The notes beneath the pieces were generated by a model. It was given only the letters and a program-made list of their open reading frames with translations, was not told where the DNA came from and ran no database searches. The position numbers and the translations under genes are program-made. A DNA stretch of 64,000 bases from Paenibacillus sp. MMS20-IR301 (lineage in GTDB: Bacteria; Bacillota; Bacilli; Paenibacillales; Paenibacillaceae): contig NZ_CP135275.1 in the NCBI RefSeq assembly GCF_032302195.1, forward strand, positions 6,229,501 to 6,293,500, in the 5' to 3' direction. Shown one piece after another: positions 55,662-64,000 of the stretch (the stretch's first letter is position 1; every line of letters begins with the position of its first letter).

Positions 55662-55907
55662 CTAACGCTTCTTCCACTCCAGTGCGTAAATGTCTTCCTC
55701 CAGAGCCTGCATACGCTGGTTAGCCAGTGTGCGGCAGTCGCCTAGCGCTCCGTTGTATATAGCCGGTCCAAGCTCCTGCAGGAAGAAATCCAGCAGATTA
55801 TCTGCAGCCAGGTGGCCGATGGTCTCACCGCGTTCGGCTTCGAAGTAAGCACGGATATTCTCGGTAATCAGCTCCCGCTGCTCTTTCGGCAATTTGACGG
55901 GTTTCAT
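55662..55907 (-). CDS. DUF2164 family protein
   Basis: 81-aa hypothetical protein of the DUF2164 type: KLPKEQRELITENIRAYFE, IGHLAADNLLDFFLQELGP and YN..ALGDC are the family blocks. Cytoplasmic, no known function. ATG 55907 has AGGGGGTG at proper spacing; the longer frame from 55946 is not needed. Confidence 0.85.
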   Translation of the reverse strand: MKPVKLPKEQRELITENIRAYFEAERGETIGHLAADNLLDFFLQELGPAIYNGALGDCRTLANQRMQALEEDIYALEWKKR

Positions 55908-56162
55908 GAGTACACCCCCTCTATTGAATGTTTCTATACCTCTCATGCTACCCTATCGCCCGGAGAGAAGTCAAAGCTGCATTATGCGCCGTAATCCGCC
56001 GCTTACAGCTGTTGAAGCAGCTTAAGTGAACGGGCCGCTGACCGGGGCGGACAGGCCTGTTATGCTTAACTTTATTGATCATTCCCTGCTTAACGGGTAT
56101 ATTAGTAGGAAACATGTTCATACAAGGAAGTAGTAATATTACAGAACGAAAGGTTGATCATT

Positions 56163-57866
56163 GTGGAGAATCAGGGTACCCCCTCCAATTTCATCAAGAA
56201 CGTCATTACCGAAGATCTCCGCTCGGGCAAGGTTAAGGAAGTAGTCACCCGCTTTCCGCCGGAGCCGAACGGGTATTTACATATCGGACATGCCAAGGCG
56301 ATCTGGATTAACTTCACGCTGGCTGATGAATTCGGCGGCAAGACTCACCTGAGATTTGACGACACCAATCCGCTCAAGGAGGACACCGAGTATGTGAACT
56401 CCATCCAGGAGGATGTGAAGTGGCTTGGTTATGAATGGGAGGAGCTCCGCTTCGCCTCCGATTATTTCAGCGAGATGTACGAGCGGGCTGAGTTGCTGAT
56501 CAAGAAAGGCAAAGCCTATGTCGATGATCTTACTGCAGAGCAGATCCGTGAATTCCGGGGAACGCTGACCGAGCCGGGGCAGAACAGCCCTTACCGTGAG
56601 CGCGGCAGCGAAGAGAGCCTGGACCTGTTCCGCCGCATGCGGGCAGGCGAATTCAAGGACGGCGAGAAGGTGCTGCGTGCCAAGATTGACATGGCTTCGC
56701 CGAACATCAATCTGCGTGACCCGGTCATCTACCGTATTTCCCACTCCCATCACCACAATACCGGCGATGCATGGTGCATTTATCCGATGTACACCTTCGC
56801 GCATCCGCTGGAGGATGCTATTGAGAGTGTAACGCATTCCCTGTGCTCCCTGGAGTTTGAGGACCAGCGCCCGTTCTATGACTGGGTTATTGCCGAGTGC
56901 GAGATGCCGGCGGTACCTCGCCAGTACGAATTCGGACGGCTGAATCTGGCCCAGACGGTAACAAGCAAACGCAAGCTTAAGCTGCTGGTGGATGAAGGTC
57001 ATGTGGACGGCTGGGATGATCCGCGTATGCCGACAATTTCCGGACTGCGCCGCCGCGGGTACACCCCGGAAGCGATCCGCAGCTTCGTGCACGAGACCGG
57101 TATTTCCAAAAGCCAGGGCCTGGTCGACCTGCAGATGCTGGAGCACTTTATCCGTGAGGATCTGAAGCTGACCGTGCCCCGGACCATGGCTGTGCTGCGG
57201 CCGCTGAAGGTGGTCATTACGAATTATCCGGAAGATCAAACCGAATATTTCGAGATTGAGAACAATGTGGAGAACCCGGAAATGGGCAACCGCCAGATTC
57301 CGTTCTCCCGTGAAATTTATATTGAACGCGATGACTTCATGGAAGTGCCGCCAAGCAAGTATTTCCGCCTGTTCCCCGGCAACGAAGTACGGCTGAAGAA
57401 TGCTTATTTCATCAAGTGCAACGACTTCATTAAGGATGAGAACGGTGAGGTTGTAGAGCTGCACTGCACATACGATCCTGAGACCAGAAGCGGCAGCGGG
57501 TTCACCGGACGCAAGGTCAAGGGGACACTGCACTGGGTGGATGCCAGCCAGGCGGTACCGGCGGAATTCCGCCTGTATGAGCCGCTGATCTCTGCCGAGG
57601 CAGAAGAGGCTGAAGCGGATACCGAAGGCCTGGATGCTTCCGAGGGCAAGCCGGAGCCCACCTTCCTGGACCAGCTGAATCCGTCATCCATTGAGATTCT
57701 GCAGGGCTTCGTCGAGCCTGGCCTGAAGGGCAGTGTGCCGCAGGACAAGTTCCAGTTCTTCCGCCACGGCTACTTCAACGTAGACAGCAGATATTCGTCA
57801 CCGGAGCATCCGGTGTTCAACCTTGTAGTTTCGCTCAAAAGCTCATTCCAGCCTAAGAAAGGCTGA
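56163..57866 (+). CDS. glnS: Glutaminyl-tRNA synthetase
   Basis: 567-aa class I synthetase charging tRNA-Gln directly. The HIGH motif is [14 protein letters not shown], the second signature is VTSKRKL (KMSKS variant), and the two C-terminal anticodon-binding beta-barrels are present, interrupted by an acidic insert (about residues 480-500, [11 protein letters not shown]). GTG 56163 lies 9 bases after GAAAGG; the in-frame TTG at 56154 is too close. Many Firmicutes use only the GatCAB route, so this gene is a mark of Paenibacillaceae-like lineages. Confidence 0.97.
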   Translation: MENQGTPSNFIKNVITEDLRSGKVKEVVTRFPPEPNGYLHIGHAKAIWINFTLADEFGGKTHLRFDDTNPLKEDTEYVNSIQEDVKWLGYEWEELRFASDYFSEMYERAELLIKKGKAYVDDLTAEQIREFRGTLTEPGQNSPYRERGSEESLDLFRRMRAGEFKDGEKVLRAKIDMASPNINLRDPVIYRISHSHHHNTGDAWCIYPMYTFAHPLEDAIESVTHSLCSLEFEDQRPFYDWVIAECEMPAVPRQYEFGRLNLAQTVTSKRKLKLLVDEGHVDGWDDPRMPTISGLRRRGYTPEAIRSFVHETGISKSQGLVDLQMLEHFIREDLKLTVPRTMAVLRPLKVVITNYPEDQTEYFEIENNVENPEMGNRQIPFSREIYIERDDFMEVPPSKYFRLFPGNEVRLKNAYFIKCNDFIKDENGEVVELHCTYDPETRSGSGFTGRKVKGTLHWVDASQAVPAEFRLYEPLISAEAEEAEADTEGLDASEGKPEPTFLDQLNPSSIEILQGFVEPGLKGSVPQDKFQFFRHGYFNVDSRYSSPEHPVFNLVVSLKSSFQPKKG

Positions 57867-57922
57867 TCTGCAGCGGTGGTTTACCGGAAGCCGGGAGCAG
57901 ATTGTGCTCCCTATAGCTACTA

Positions 57923-57969
57923 AGCAAACAGGCTTGGCCTCCCTTTACGGGTAGCCAAGCCTGTTTGCT
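57923..57969. terminator. Bidirectional terminator
   Basis: Perfect 16-bp stem AGCAAACAGGCTTGGC/GCCAAGCCTGTTTGCT between convergent glnS and MFS genes. Confidence 0.92.
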
Positions 57970-58030
57970 GTATGCTATGCCAGACGGATATTGAATTTCT
58001 GCTGAATTCAATGTAATGGAGAACGGCTGT

Positions 58031-59281
58031 TCAAGTGCGGGAATTCCATCTGTCCTCATCCGCTTCAAGTGTTGACGCCGGATCTTCTGGATCAGCCGGT
58101 GGCCGGTAGCTGCCGCGGCTGACGAACAGCCACATAAAGCCAAAGCCGAGTGTACCGAACAGAGCGAGAATGGCTCCGGACTGGTACATGACCTGTACTC
58201 CGAGATTCTGGTACATCCAGCCTCCGAATATGCCGCCGAGAATCCCGGAGACCCCGCTCCACGTAAGCGTGTAGAGCGCTTGTCCCGAGGAGCGGTACGG
58301 CCGCGGCACCAGCAGCATAGTCAACTGGGTCCCGACATAGAAGAATCCGCCGAACGTAATGCAGTGCAGCACCTGAATCAGGGCAACCTGAAGCGGGGTG
58401 GTTGCATCCGCCATCAGCCACCAGCGGAGGAAGAACAGGCCGCTGACCAGGGCGAGCGAGCCAAGCAGCACGGAGATGCGCCGCTTGAGGAACCGGTCGC
58501 AAAGGACAAGCACGCCCATCTCCAGAATGGAGGAGAGGAAGACCGCGAGTCCGATCATGGTCTTGCTCCCGCCCAGCTCCGTGATGTACAGTGACACAAA
58601 GGTGTTATTCATCGTATTCGGGATGGACACCAGAATGCCGAATAGAATAAAGCACAGGAAGAACGGGTTGTAGAAGATCTGCCGCATTCCTCTGAACGGA
58701 AGCGGGGCAATGCCGATGGAATGGCTCAGCCTCGGCATGGTAACCAGGGCGATCATTGCCGCGCAGAGCAGTGCCGCAAAGAGATAGGACAGCACGGATA
58801 TGTTCGTCCATTCAATGACAGGCCCGGCCAGGATGGCGGTCAGCGCCCACCCGAGGGATCCCCAGAGGCGGAACGAGCTGAACCGCAGGGAGGTGCCGTC
58901 AATATAACTGAGAATCATGGTGTTGCTCTGGGCAAAGAGCGGCCCTTGAAAGAAATAGAAGAACAGAATCGATATATATACCATCTCATATGTATTCGCC
59001 TGAAACACGAGCTGGGACAAGACCAGCGTACCTGTCAGCATAACCAGTACAATGCGCCGGATGTTCTGGTAGCGGTCACTCCAGATGCCCCAGAAGGGGT
59101 TGGCAATGATTGAGACCAGGGCACCGACTGACATCAGGCTGCCGATCTCCAGCTTGTTCATGCCGACGATCTGAAGATATAACGGAAAGAAGCTGGTGAA
59201 CAGGACAACTGTGCCATAGACAAAGAAGTTGAACCATTTCAGAGAGGTGAATGATGGCTGTTTACCGGGGATCTCCTGCAA
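58031..59281 (-). CDS. MFS transporter (LacY/nucleoside-symporter-like group)
   Basis: 416-aa, twelve helices, MFS_1-like. SLKWFNFFVYGTVVLFTSFFP and the GIWSDRYQNIRR loop between helices 2 and 3 are diagnostic. The start is a TTG at 59281 with a strong AAAGGAGGG site about 7 bases upstream; no ATG fits better. It is divergent from the ABC exporter. Cargo unknown. Confidence 0.9.
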   Translation of the reverse strand: MQEIPGKQPSFTSLKWFNFFVYGTVVLFTSFFPLYLQIVGMNKLEIGSLMSVGALVSIIANPFWGIWSDRYQNIRRIVLVMLTGTLVLSQLVFQANTYEMVYISILFFYFFQGPLFAQSNTMILSYIDGTSLRFSSFRLWGSLGWALTAILAGPVIEWTNISVLSYLFAALLCAAMIALVTMPRLSHSIGIAPLPFRGMRQIFYNPFFLCFILFGILVSIPNTMNNTFVSLYITELGGSKTMIGLAVFLSSILEMGVLVLCDRFLKRRISVLLGSLALVSGLFFLRWWLMADATTPLQVALIQVLHCITFGGFFYVGTQLTMLLVPRPYRSSGQALYTLTWSGVSGILGGIFGGWMYQNLGVQVMYQSGAILALFGTLGFGFMWLFVSRGSYRPPADPEDPASTLEADEDRWNSRT

Positions 59282-59460
59282 ACTTTGCCCTCCTTTCCCG
59301 CAAGAATATGTGCATACCTTGCTGCGGCGGCCGGAATCATGCCGCTTCTATCACTGTAACACTTGTTGAAAAGGGATACAAACCAACTTTTATACGGATT
59401 TACAAATCAATGGTAAAGAGCGGAGAGAAGAGGAAGAAAGCAGTCCAGTCTGCAGGGCTC

Positions 59461-59481
59461 AATTTAACTTGAGTTTAAATT
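59461..59481. promoter_or_regulatory. AT-rich inverted repeat in the divergent MFS/ABC spacer
   Basis: AATTTAAC-TTGA-GTTTAAATT, symmetric except for one extra base. Possible operator for the ABC/two-component operon; no function can be read from it. Confidence 0.4.
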
Positions 59482-59562
59482 ACACAGGTATTCTGAGGTC
59501 AAAGGCGGACACAGGATGCCTACTAAGCCTGATAACATTCTGCCGGAAAAGGGGGATTTTCT

Positions 59563-61425
59563 ATGAATAAGACTCAAAGCCCGCGTAAGCCGGGGGCGGC
59601 AATGAAGCCATTTTTGAAGTTACTGCACGAAACCAAACCATCCTATCCTCTGCTGGCGCTGGCGCTTGGCCTCAGTATGATTTCAACTCTTGTGGGTCTC
59701 GTTATTCCGATGTTCACGAAGAATCTGGTGGACGGCTTCTCTCTGGCTTCCGTCAGCAAGCTGCAGATTGCGGGTATTGCCGCGGCCTTCATCGCCCAGA
59801 CGATTGCCGGCGGAGTCTCGATTTATCTGCTGAATGCTACAGGACAGAGAATTGTCGCCGGACTGCGGGACCGGCTGTGGCGCAAATTCCTGGTACTGCC
59901 TGTCTCCTATTATAATGAGAACCGGACAGGAGAAAGTGTCAGCCGCATGACTAATGACACGGGAATTCTTAAGACGCTGATCTCGGAGCATCTGGCCAGC
60001 CTGTTCACCGGGGTAATCTCTATTGCCGGGTCGATCTCCGTACTGCTCTATCTGAACTGGAAAATGACGCTGGTGCTGTTCACGGTCCTTCCGCTCTCGG
60101 CGCTGATACTGGTGCCGCTGGGCCGGCAGATGTACAAAATATCCAAGGGTACACAGGATGAAACGGCAGCCTTCACGGCTACGCTAAGCGGTGTGCTGTC
60201 CGAGATCCGGCTGGTCAAAGCCTCCGGGGCTGAGCAGAAGGAATACGAGGCCGGACGCAGCGGGATTGTGAACCTGCTGTCCTTCGGGATCCGCGAGGGT
60301 AAAATCAGTGCGATGATCAGTCCGCTGGTCTCCTTTGTATTCATGATGCTGCTTGTAGTCATCATCGGCTATGGCGGCATGCAGGTATCCTCAGGCGCGC
60401 TGACCGCCGGTGAGCTGGTCGCCTTCATTCTGTATCTGATTCAGATTATTATGCCGCTGACCCAGCTGACGCAGTTCTTCACCCAGCTCCAGAAAGCTAA
60501 GGGGGCTTCCGAACGGATTATCGAGACGCTCGCAGCCGAGGAAGAAGTGTATGACGGCGTAGAGGAGGCTCATGAGGACGGGCCGGTTACGGTTGATGAG
60601 CTCAGCTTCAGCTACAAGACGGGCGAGAGGGTGCTGGATAAGGTAAGCTTTACAATGCTGCCCGGTCAGGTAACGGCAATTGTTGGTCCAAGCGGGGGCG
60701 GTAAAACTACATTGTTCTCCCTCCTGGAGCGCTTCTATGAGCCGCAGGGCGGAGTAATCCGGCTGGGCGGCAAGCCGGTATCACTATTCTCCCTGAAATC
60801 CTGGCGGGGGCGGATCGGCTATGTCTCACAGGAAAGCCCTCTGCTTGCCGGCACGATTGCCGAGAACCTCGGGTACGGGCTGGACCGTGAGATCAGCAAG
60901 GAGGAGCTGCAGCGTGCAGCGGCTATGGCTTACGCCGACCGCTTCATTGAGGAGCTTCCCGGCGGCTATAATACAGATGTTGGTGAACGCGGCGTGAAGC
61001 TGTCCGGCGGACAGCGGCAGCGGATTGCCATCGCCAGGGCACTGCTGCGCGATCCCAGGATCCTTATGCTGGATGAAGCAACTTCCAGTCTGGACAGCCA
61101 GTCTGAAGCTGTTGTGCAGAAGGCGCTGGGCAATCTGATGCAGGGGCGGACCACGATTGTCATCGCCCACAGGCTCGCTACAGTGGTGAATGCGGACCAG
61201 ATTATTTTCATGGAGAAGGGCCGGATTACCGGCAAAGGCACACACGAAGAGCTGCTGCGTGATCACGCGCTGTACCGGGAATTTGCGGAGCAGCAGCTGC
61301 AGATGAATACGCCGGAGCTTCCGGGCAGTGGCATAGAGGAGGGTTCAACAGGTTATGGCCAAAATACTGGTAGTGGACGACGATCCGCATATCCGCGAAT
61401 TGGTGGGAGTCTTTCTGAGGGCTGA
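59563..61425 (+). CDS. Homodimeric-type ABC exporter (BmrA/LmrA-like)
   Basis: 620-aa half-transporter with six helices followed by a canonical ATPase: [33 protein letters not shown]. All catalytic residues are intact, so it should work as a homodimer. The last about 25 residues (Gly/Ser-rich) are read over the start of the response regulator gene in another frame (71-base overlap). Multidrug export is the usual role of this subgroup; control by the overlapping two-component system is likely. Confidence 0.94.
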   Translation: MNKTQSPRKPGAAMKPFLKLLHETKPSYPLLALALGLSMISTLVGLVIPMFTKNLVDGFSLASVSKLQIAGIAAAFIAQTIAGGVSIYLLNATGQRIVAGLRDRLWRKFLVLPVSYYNENRTGESVSRMTNDTGILKTLISEHLASLFTGVISIAGSISVLLYLNWKMTLVLFTVLPLSALILVPLGRQMYKISKGTQDETAAFTATLSGVLSEIRLVKASGAEQKEYEAGRSGIVNLLSFGIREGKISAMISPLVSFVFMMLLVVIIGYGGMQVSSGALTAGELVAFILYLIQIIMPLTQLTQFFTQLQKAKGASERIIETLAAEEEVYDGVEEAHEDGPVTVDELSFSYKTGERVLDKVSFTMLPGQVTAIVGPSGGGKTTLFSLLERFYEPQGGVIRLGGKPVSLFSLKSWRGRIGYVSQESPLLAGTIAENLGYGLDREISKEELQRAAAMAYADRFIEELPGGYNTDVGERGVKLSGGQRQRIAIARALLRDPRILMLDEATSSLDSQSEAVVQKALGNLMQGRTTIVIAHRLATVVNADQIIFMEKGRITGKGTHEELLRDHALYREFAEQQLQMNTPELPGSGIEEGSTGYGQNTGSGRRSAYPRIGGSLSEG

Positions 61426-62035
61426 GGGCATGGAAGAGGTATATAGCGCTGCTGATGGTCTGGAGGCGCTGCGGCTGCTTGAAGAGACAGGGGCGGATCT
61501 GGCAATCATTGACGTCATGATGCCGAATATGGACGGCTGGGAGCTGTGCCGGGAGCTGCGCAGACACTATGACTTCCCGATTCTGATGCTGACGGCTAAA
61601 GGCGAAACCTCGCAGATTGTCAAAGGCTTTGAGCTGGGGACAGACGACTATCTGGTCAAGCCGTTTGAGCCGCCGGTGCTGATCGCCAGAGTCAGGGCGC
61701 TGCTGAAGCGGTATCAGATTTCGGCAGCCCAGAGCGTAACGGTCGGCAGCCTGCGGATGAACCGCAGAACCTATGAGATTGTTTGCGGCGACAGCCAAAT
61801 CACATTGCCGCTTAAGGAGTTCGAGCTGCTGTTCAAGCTGGCCAGCTATCCGGGGCAGACGCTGACGCGCGACCGGCTGATCGAAGAGATCTGGGGGTAT
61901 GATTTCGAGGGCAATGAACGGACGCTGGATGTGCATGTGGGGCGTCTGCGTGAGCGGTTCCCCCGGGACAAATTCGGATTCGCCATCCGTACCATCCGGG
62001 GGCTAGGCTACCGGCTGGAGGGGGGAGCAGAATGA
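61355..62035 (+). CDS. OmpR-family response regulator
   Basis: 226-aa DNA-binding regulator: receiver with acidic pocket DDD (8-10), phospho-acceptor Asp53 (IIDVMMP), LTAK, then a winged helix with the [14 protein letters not shown] recognition region. GAGGAGGG stands 10 bases before ATG 61355, inside the ABC gene. Forms a pair with the next gene. Confidence 0.95.
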   Translation: MAKILVVDDDPHIRELVGVFLRAEGMEEVYSAADGLEALRLLEETGADLAIIDVMMPNMDGWELCRELRRHYDFPILMLTAKGETSQIVKGFELGTDDYLVKPFEPPVLIARVRALLKRYQISAAQSVTVGSLRMNRRTYEIVCGDSQITLPLKEFELLFKLASYPGQTLTRDRLIEEIWGYDFEGNERTLDVHVGRLRERFPRDKFGFAIRTIRGLGYRLEGGAE

Positions 62036-63087
62036 GCAGGCTCTGGACGGCACTTAAGGTAATTGCCAATTTTGCCGGCGTACTTACCGTACTCTTCCTC
62101 TCCTGGAACGGAAGCTATTTCGGATCACGGCTGCTGGTGCAGCACTTCGGCTGGTCGTTCCCGGATTACGGCTATCATATGCTTATTATGGCCATGCAGG
62201 TCGTGCTCTTTATTTGCATCGGAGGGATTATCGCCTTCGCAACCCGCGGCCAGGAGCACCGGTTCTATATGCCGATTCTGACGGCCATGCAGCAGATTTC
62301 CAAGGGGAATTTCAAAATCGAACTGGAGAACAGCAAGCAGTACCGGCAGTTCGGCGGTATTGTCGAGGGAATCAATGAGATGGCCAGCGAGCTGAGCCGG
62401 ATGGAGACGATGCGCCAGGATTTCATCTCGAATGTATCGCATGAAATCCAGTCACCGCTGACCTCCATCCGCGGATTCGCTGCCGCACTTCAGGATAACA
62501 GCCTCAGCCCGGAGAGCCGCAAGCATTATCTGGATATTATTGAAGCGGAGAGCCGCCGCCTGTCCGGCCTGAGTGATAACCTGCTGAAGCTGTCGGCGCT
62601 GGAGGCGGAGAGCTTCCCGTTCGAGCGTAAGCCCTACCGGCTCGACAAGCAGCTGCGGGAGATGATTCTGGCTTCAGAGCCGCAGTGGCTCGGCAAGGAG
62701 ATTGAGGTGGAGGCGGAGCTTGCAGAGACTACCGTAGTGGCTGTAAAAGATCTTCTAAGCCAGGTATGGACCAACCTGCTGCATAACAGCATCAAATTCA
62801 CGCCGCAGGGCGGAGTGATTACGGTCTCACTGCGGATGACAGAAGAGTGGATTGAGGTGGAGGTTAAAGACAGCGGAATTGGTATTGCCGAAGAGGACCT
62901 GAAGCGGATCTTTGAGCGGTTCTATAAGGTGGACAAATCCAGAAGCGTTACCAGCGGCGCCGGCAGCGGCCTGGGCCTGCCGCTGGTGAAGAAGATTGTT
63001 GAACTCCACGAAGGAAGCATACAGGTAACAAGCCGTCCCGGTGAAGGGACGGCTACAACAGTCCGGCTGCCGCCCAGGGTCAGATGA
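62032..63087 (+). CDS. Sensor histidine kinase
   Basis: 351-aa membrane kinase with two helices (about 8-26 and 48-68) and a very short extracytoplasmic loop of about 20 aa. HAMP-like linker, H box SHEIQSPLTS, N box NLLHNSIKF, G boxes DSGIGI and GSGLGL. The small loop resembles intramembrane-sensing kinases that watch envelope stress or the transporter itself. ATGA overlap with the regulator gene. Confidence 0.95.
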   Translation: MSRLWTALKVIANFAGVLTVLFLSWNGSYFGSRLLVQHFGWSFPDYGYHMLIMAMQVVLFICIGGIIAFATRGQEHRFYMPILTAMQQISKGNFKIELENSKQYRQFGGIVEGINEMASELSRMETMRQDFISNVSHEIQSPLTSIRGFAAALQDNSLSPESRKHYLDIIEAESRRLSGLSDNLLKLSALEAESFPFERKPYRLDKQLREMILASEPQWLGKEIEVEAELAETTVVAVKDLLSQVWTNLLHNSIKFTPQGGVITVSLRMTEEWIEVEVKDSGIGIAEEDLKRIFERFYKVDKSRSVTSGAGSGLGLPLVKKIVELHEGSIQVTSRPGEGTATTVRLPPRVR

Positions 63088-63823
63088 ATCCGCCGTTGAT
63101 GCGGATCGTCTGTCCGGTGATCCAACCGGAGTCTGTACCCGCCAGGAAGCTGACAGCACCGGCGATATCCTCGGGCTCGCCCAGACGTCCGAAGGCGTTG
63201 GTCTTCTTCAGCCCTTCCAGCACGGCTTCGGATTTCCCCTCCAGGAACAGATCTGTAGCTACCGGCCCCGGGGCAACGGCGTTAATGGTGATGCCCTTGC
63301 TGCCGAACTCCTTGGCAAGCTGGCGGGTGAATTGTTCCACCGCTCCCTTGGTACCGGCATAGATGCTGTAGGCCGGGAACATCAGACCGACGACCGAGGT
63401 GGAGAAATTAATGATCCGCCCTCCCTGCTCCAGATGGAAGAAAGCCTGCTGGCAGGAGAAGTAGGTTCCTTTAACGTTGATGGCGAACTGCTTGTCGAAC
63501 TGCTCCTCGGTAGCCTCGCCAATCAGGGAATTCAGCATAATCCCCGCATTATTAACCACAATATCAATCTTTCCGTATAACGCCTTGGTATCCTTGAACA
63601 GCTGTTCAATCTGCGCAGGTTTGCTGATATCTGCCTGCAGGGCTGCGGCTGTTCCGCCTGCAGCCTGAATGGCCTGCACAGCTTCCTCAGCCTGCTTCGG
63701 GCTGTTAGAGTAGTTAATAATGACCGAAGCCCCCTGCTCCGCCAGCCTCCCGGCGACAGCCCGCCCGATTCCCCGTGATGATCCCGTAACTATAGCCACC
63801 TTGCCTTGCAGTGATAGTGTCAT
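63080..63823 (-). CDS. Short-chain dehydrogenase/reductase
   Basis: 247-aa NAD(P) oxidoreductase: TGSSRGIGRAV, NNAGIM, FSTSVVG, YAGTKGA and a C-terminus GWITGQTIRINGGFI, close to the 3-oxoacyl-ACP reductase type. ATG 63823 has AAGGAGG 9 bases upstream. It overlaps the kinase gene by 8 bases tail to tail and follows a TetR-type gene by 19 bases, so it is probably controlled by it. Confidence 0.94.
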   Translation of the reverse strand: MTLSLQGKVAIVTGSSRGIGRAVAGRLAEQGASVIINYSNSPKQAEEAVQAIQAAGGTAAALQADISKPAQIEQLFKDTKALYGKIDIVVNNAGIMLNSLIGEATEEQFDKQFAINVKGTYFSCQQAFFHLEQGGRIINFSTSVVGLMFPAYSIYAGTKGAVEQFTRQLAKEFGSKGITINAVAPGPVATDLFLEGKSEAVLEGLKKTNAFGRLGEPEDIAGAVSFLAGTDSGWITGQTIRINGGFI

Positions 63824-63842
63824 TCGTGTGTCCTCCTTAAGT

Positions 63843-63998
63843 TTATCGCGGTGAGAGTCCCTGCTCCAGCAGTGTCCAGAGCTGCCTGAATTGCTGCCTG
63901 ATCTCCGGGCTGCGCCATTCATAGGCATGGGCCGGATGGTGGAAGCGGGCTGTGGCATAGAAGACAGAGCGCGCGAGTATCGCAGCATCCGTATTTCC
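63843..63998 (-). CDS. TetR family regulator, C-terminal end (partial)
   Basis: The last 51 codons of a gene running in from the right edge, ending at TAA (63843-63845 on the plus strand). The sequence RFHHPAHAYEWRSPEI, followed by LWTLLEQGL, resembles the ligand-domain end of TetR regulators that sit before SDR genes. The DNA-binding domain lies outside the window. The overlapping longer frame belongs to the SDR read-back and is not coding. Confidence 0.65.
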   Translation of the reverse strand, partial: GNTDAAILARSVFYATARFHHPAHAYEWRSPEIRQQFRQLWTLLEQGLSPR

Positions 63999-64000
63999 CG

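Noticed and set aside
56277..57533. 418-codon reverse frame opposite glnS
   Set aside because: Shadow of a highly conserved synthetase gene.

Overview
The window looks like chromosomal DNA of an endosporulating, low-to-mid GC Gram-positive bacterium, most probably Paenibacillus or a close relative. Pointers are an SLH-anchored surface protein, a tricistronic spore-germinant receptor operon (GerA/GerB/GerC type), a Spo0E-like phosphatase, an LtaS-type lipoteichoic acid synthase, a MarR/heterodimeric ABC exporter operon, a stand-alone glutaminyl-tRNA synthetase, strong AGGAGG-type ribosome binding sites and many perfect-stem intrinsic terminators. It reads as ordinary, dense chromosome rather than a phage, plasmid or island: I saw no transposase, integrase, CRISPR array, rRNA or convincing tRNA.

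Layout. 1-3344: 3' part of a large SLH surface protein with thioredoxin-like modules. 3549-6009: two-gene ABC transporter. 6235-10029: MHYT-GGDEF-EAL c-di-GMP protein convergent with a chemoreceptor. 10304-15310: MarR regulator, LTA synthase, and a nuclease-helicase of the DinG/XPD type. 15413-18546: oxidoreductase and a divergent lrgAB/LysR (cidR-type) locus. 18685-20512: Spo0E-like protein and an XRE-TPR regulator. 20625-24851: MarR-controlled heterodimeric ABC multidrug exporter with a clearly readable promoter and operator. 25087-29772: MMPL transporter, SDR, and a FAD-Rieske fusion. 29926-33496: germinant receptor operon. 33570-37870: PerR-like regulator, second chemoreceptor, HemD-like and ThuA-like proteins. 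38042-43532: phasin-like/UbiB pair, a DEAD-box helicase with a long Gly/Arg tail and a structured leader, and a VanY-type carboxypeptidase. 43702-45362: membrane methyltransferase and a luciferase-like monooxygenase. 45363-46587: gene-free, repeat-packed stretch (9-bp minisatellite, 51-bp palindromic tandem repeat, smaller repeats). 46588-52162: glutathione peroxidase, a MITE-like nested palindrome, formate-THF ligase, NADH oxidase and a formate/nitrite channel, the last two each preceded by three TGTGA-N6-TCACA-type operators. 52558-59281: MFS transporters, acetyltransferases, MOSC protein, glnS. 59563-63998: BmrA-like ABC exporter overlapping a two-component system, then an SDR and the 3' end of a TetR regulator.

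Functional themes. The fhs, NADH oxidase and FNT genes together suggest a one-carbon/redox module responding to oxygen or NADH status. Three ABC exporters, each with its own adjacent regulator or partner, plus MMPL and MFS pumps, give a strong efflux component. Envelope and sporulation genes (SLH, LtaS, VanY, GerABC, Spo0E, LrgAB) form the other large group. The most unusual items are the repeat-packed spacer at 45.4-46.3 kb, the likely ATT start codon of the MarR gene at 20715, the paired operator triplets at 49.6 and 51.2 kb, and the leader with an internal terminator before the DEAD-box gene. I found no convincing new multi-gene system.
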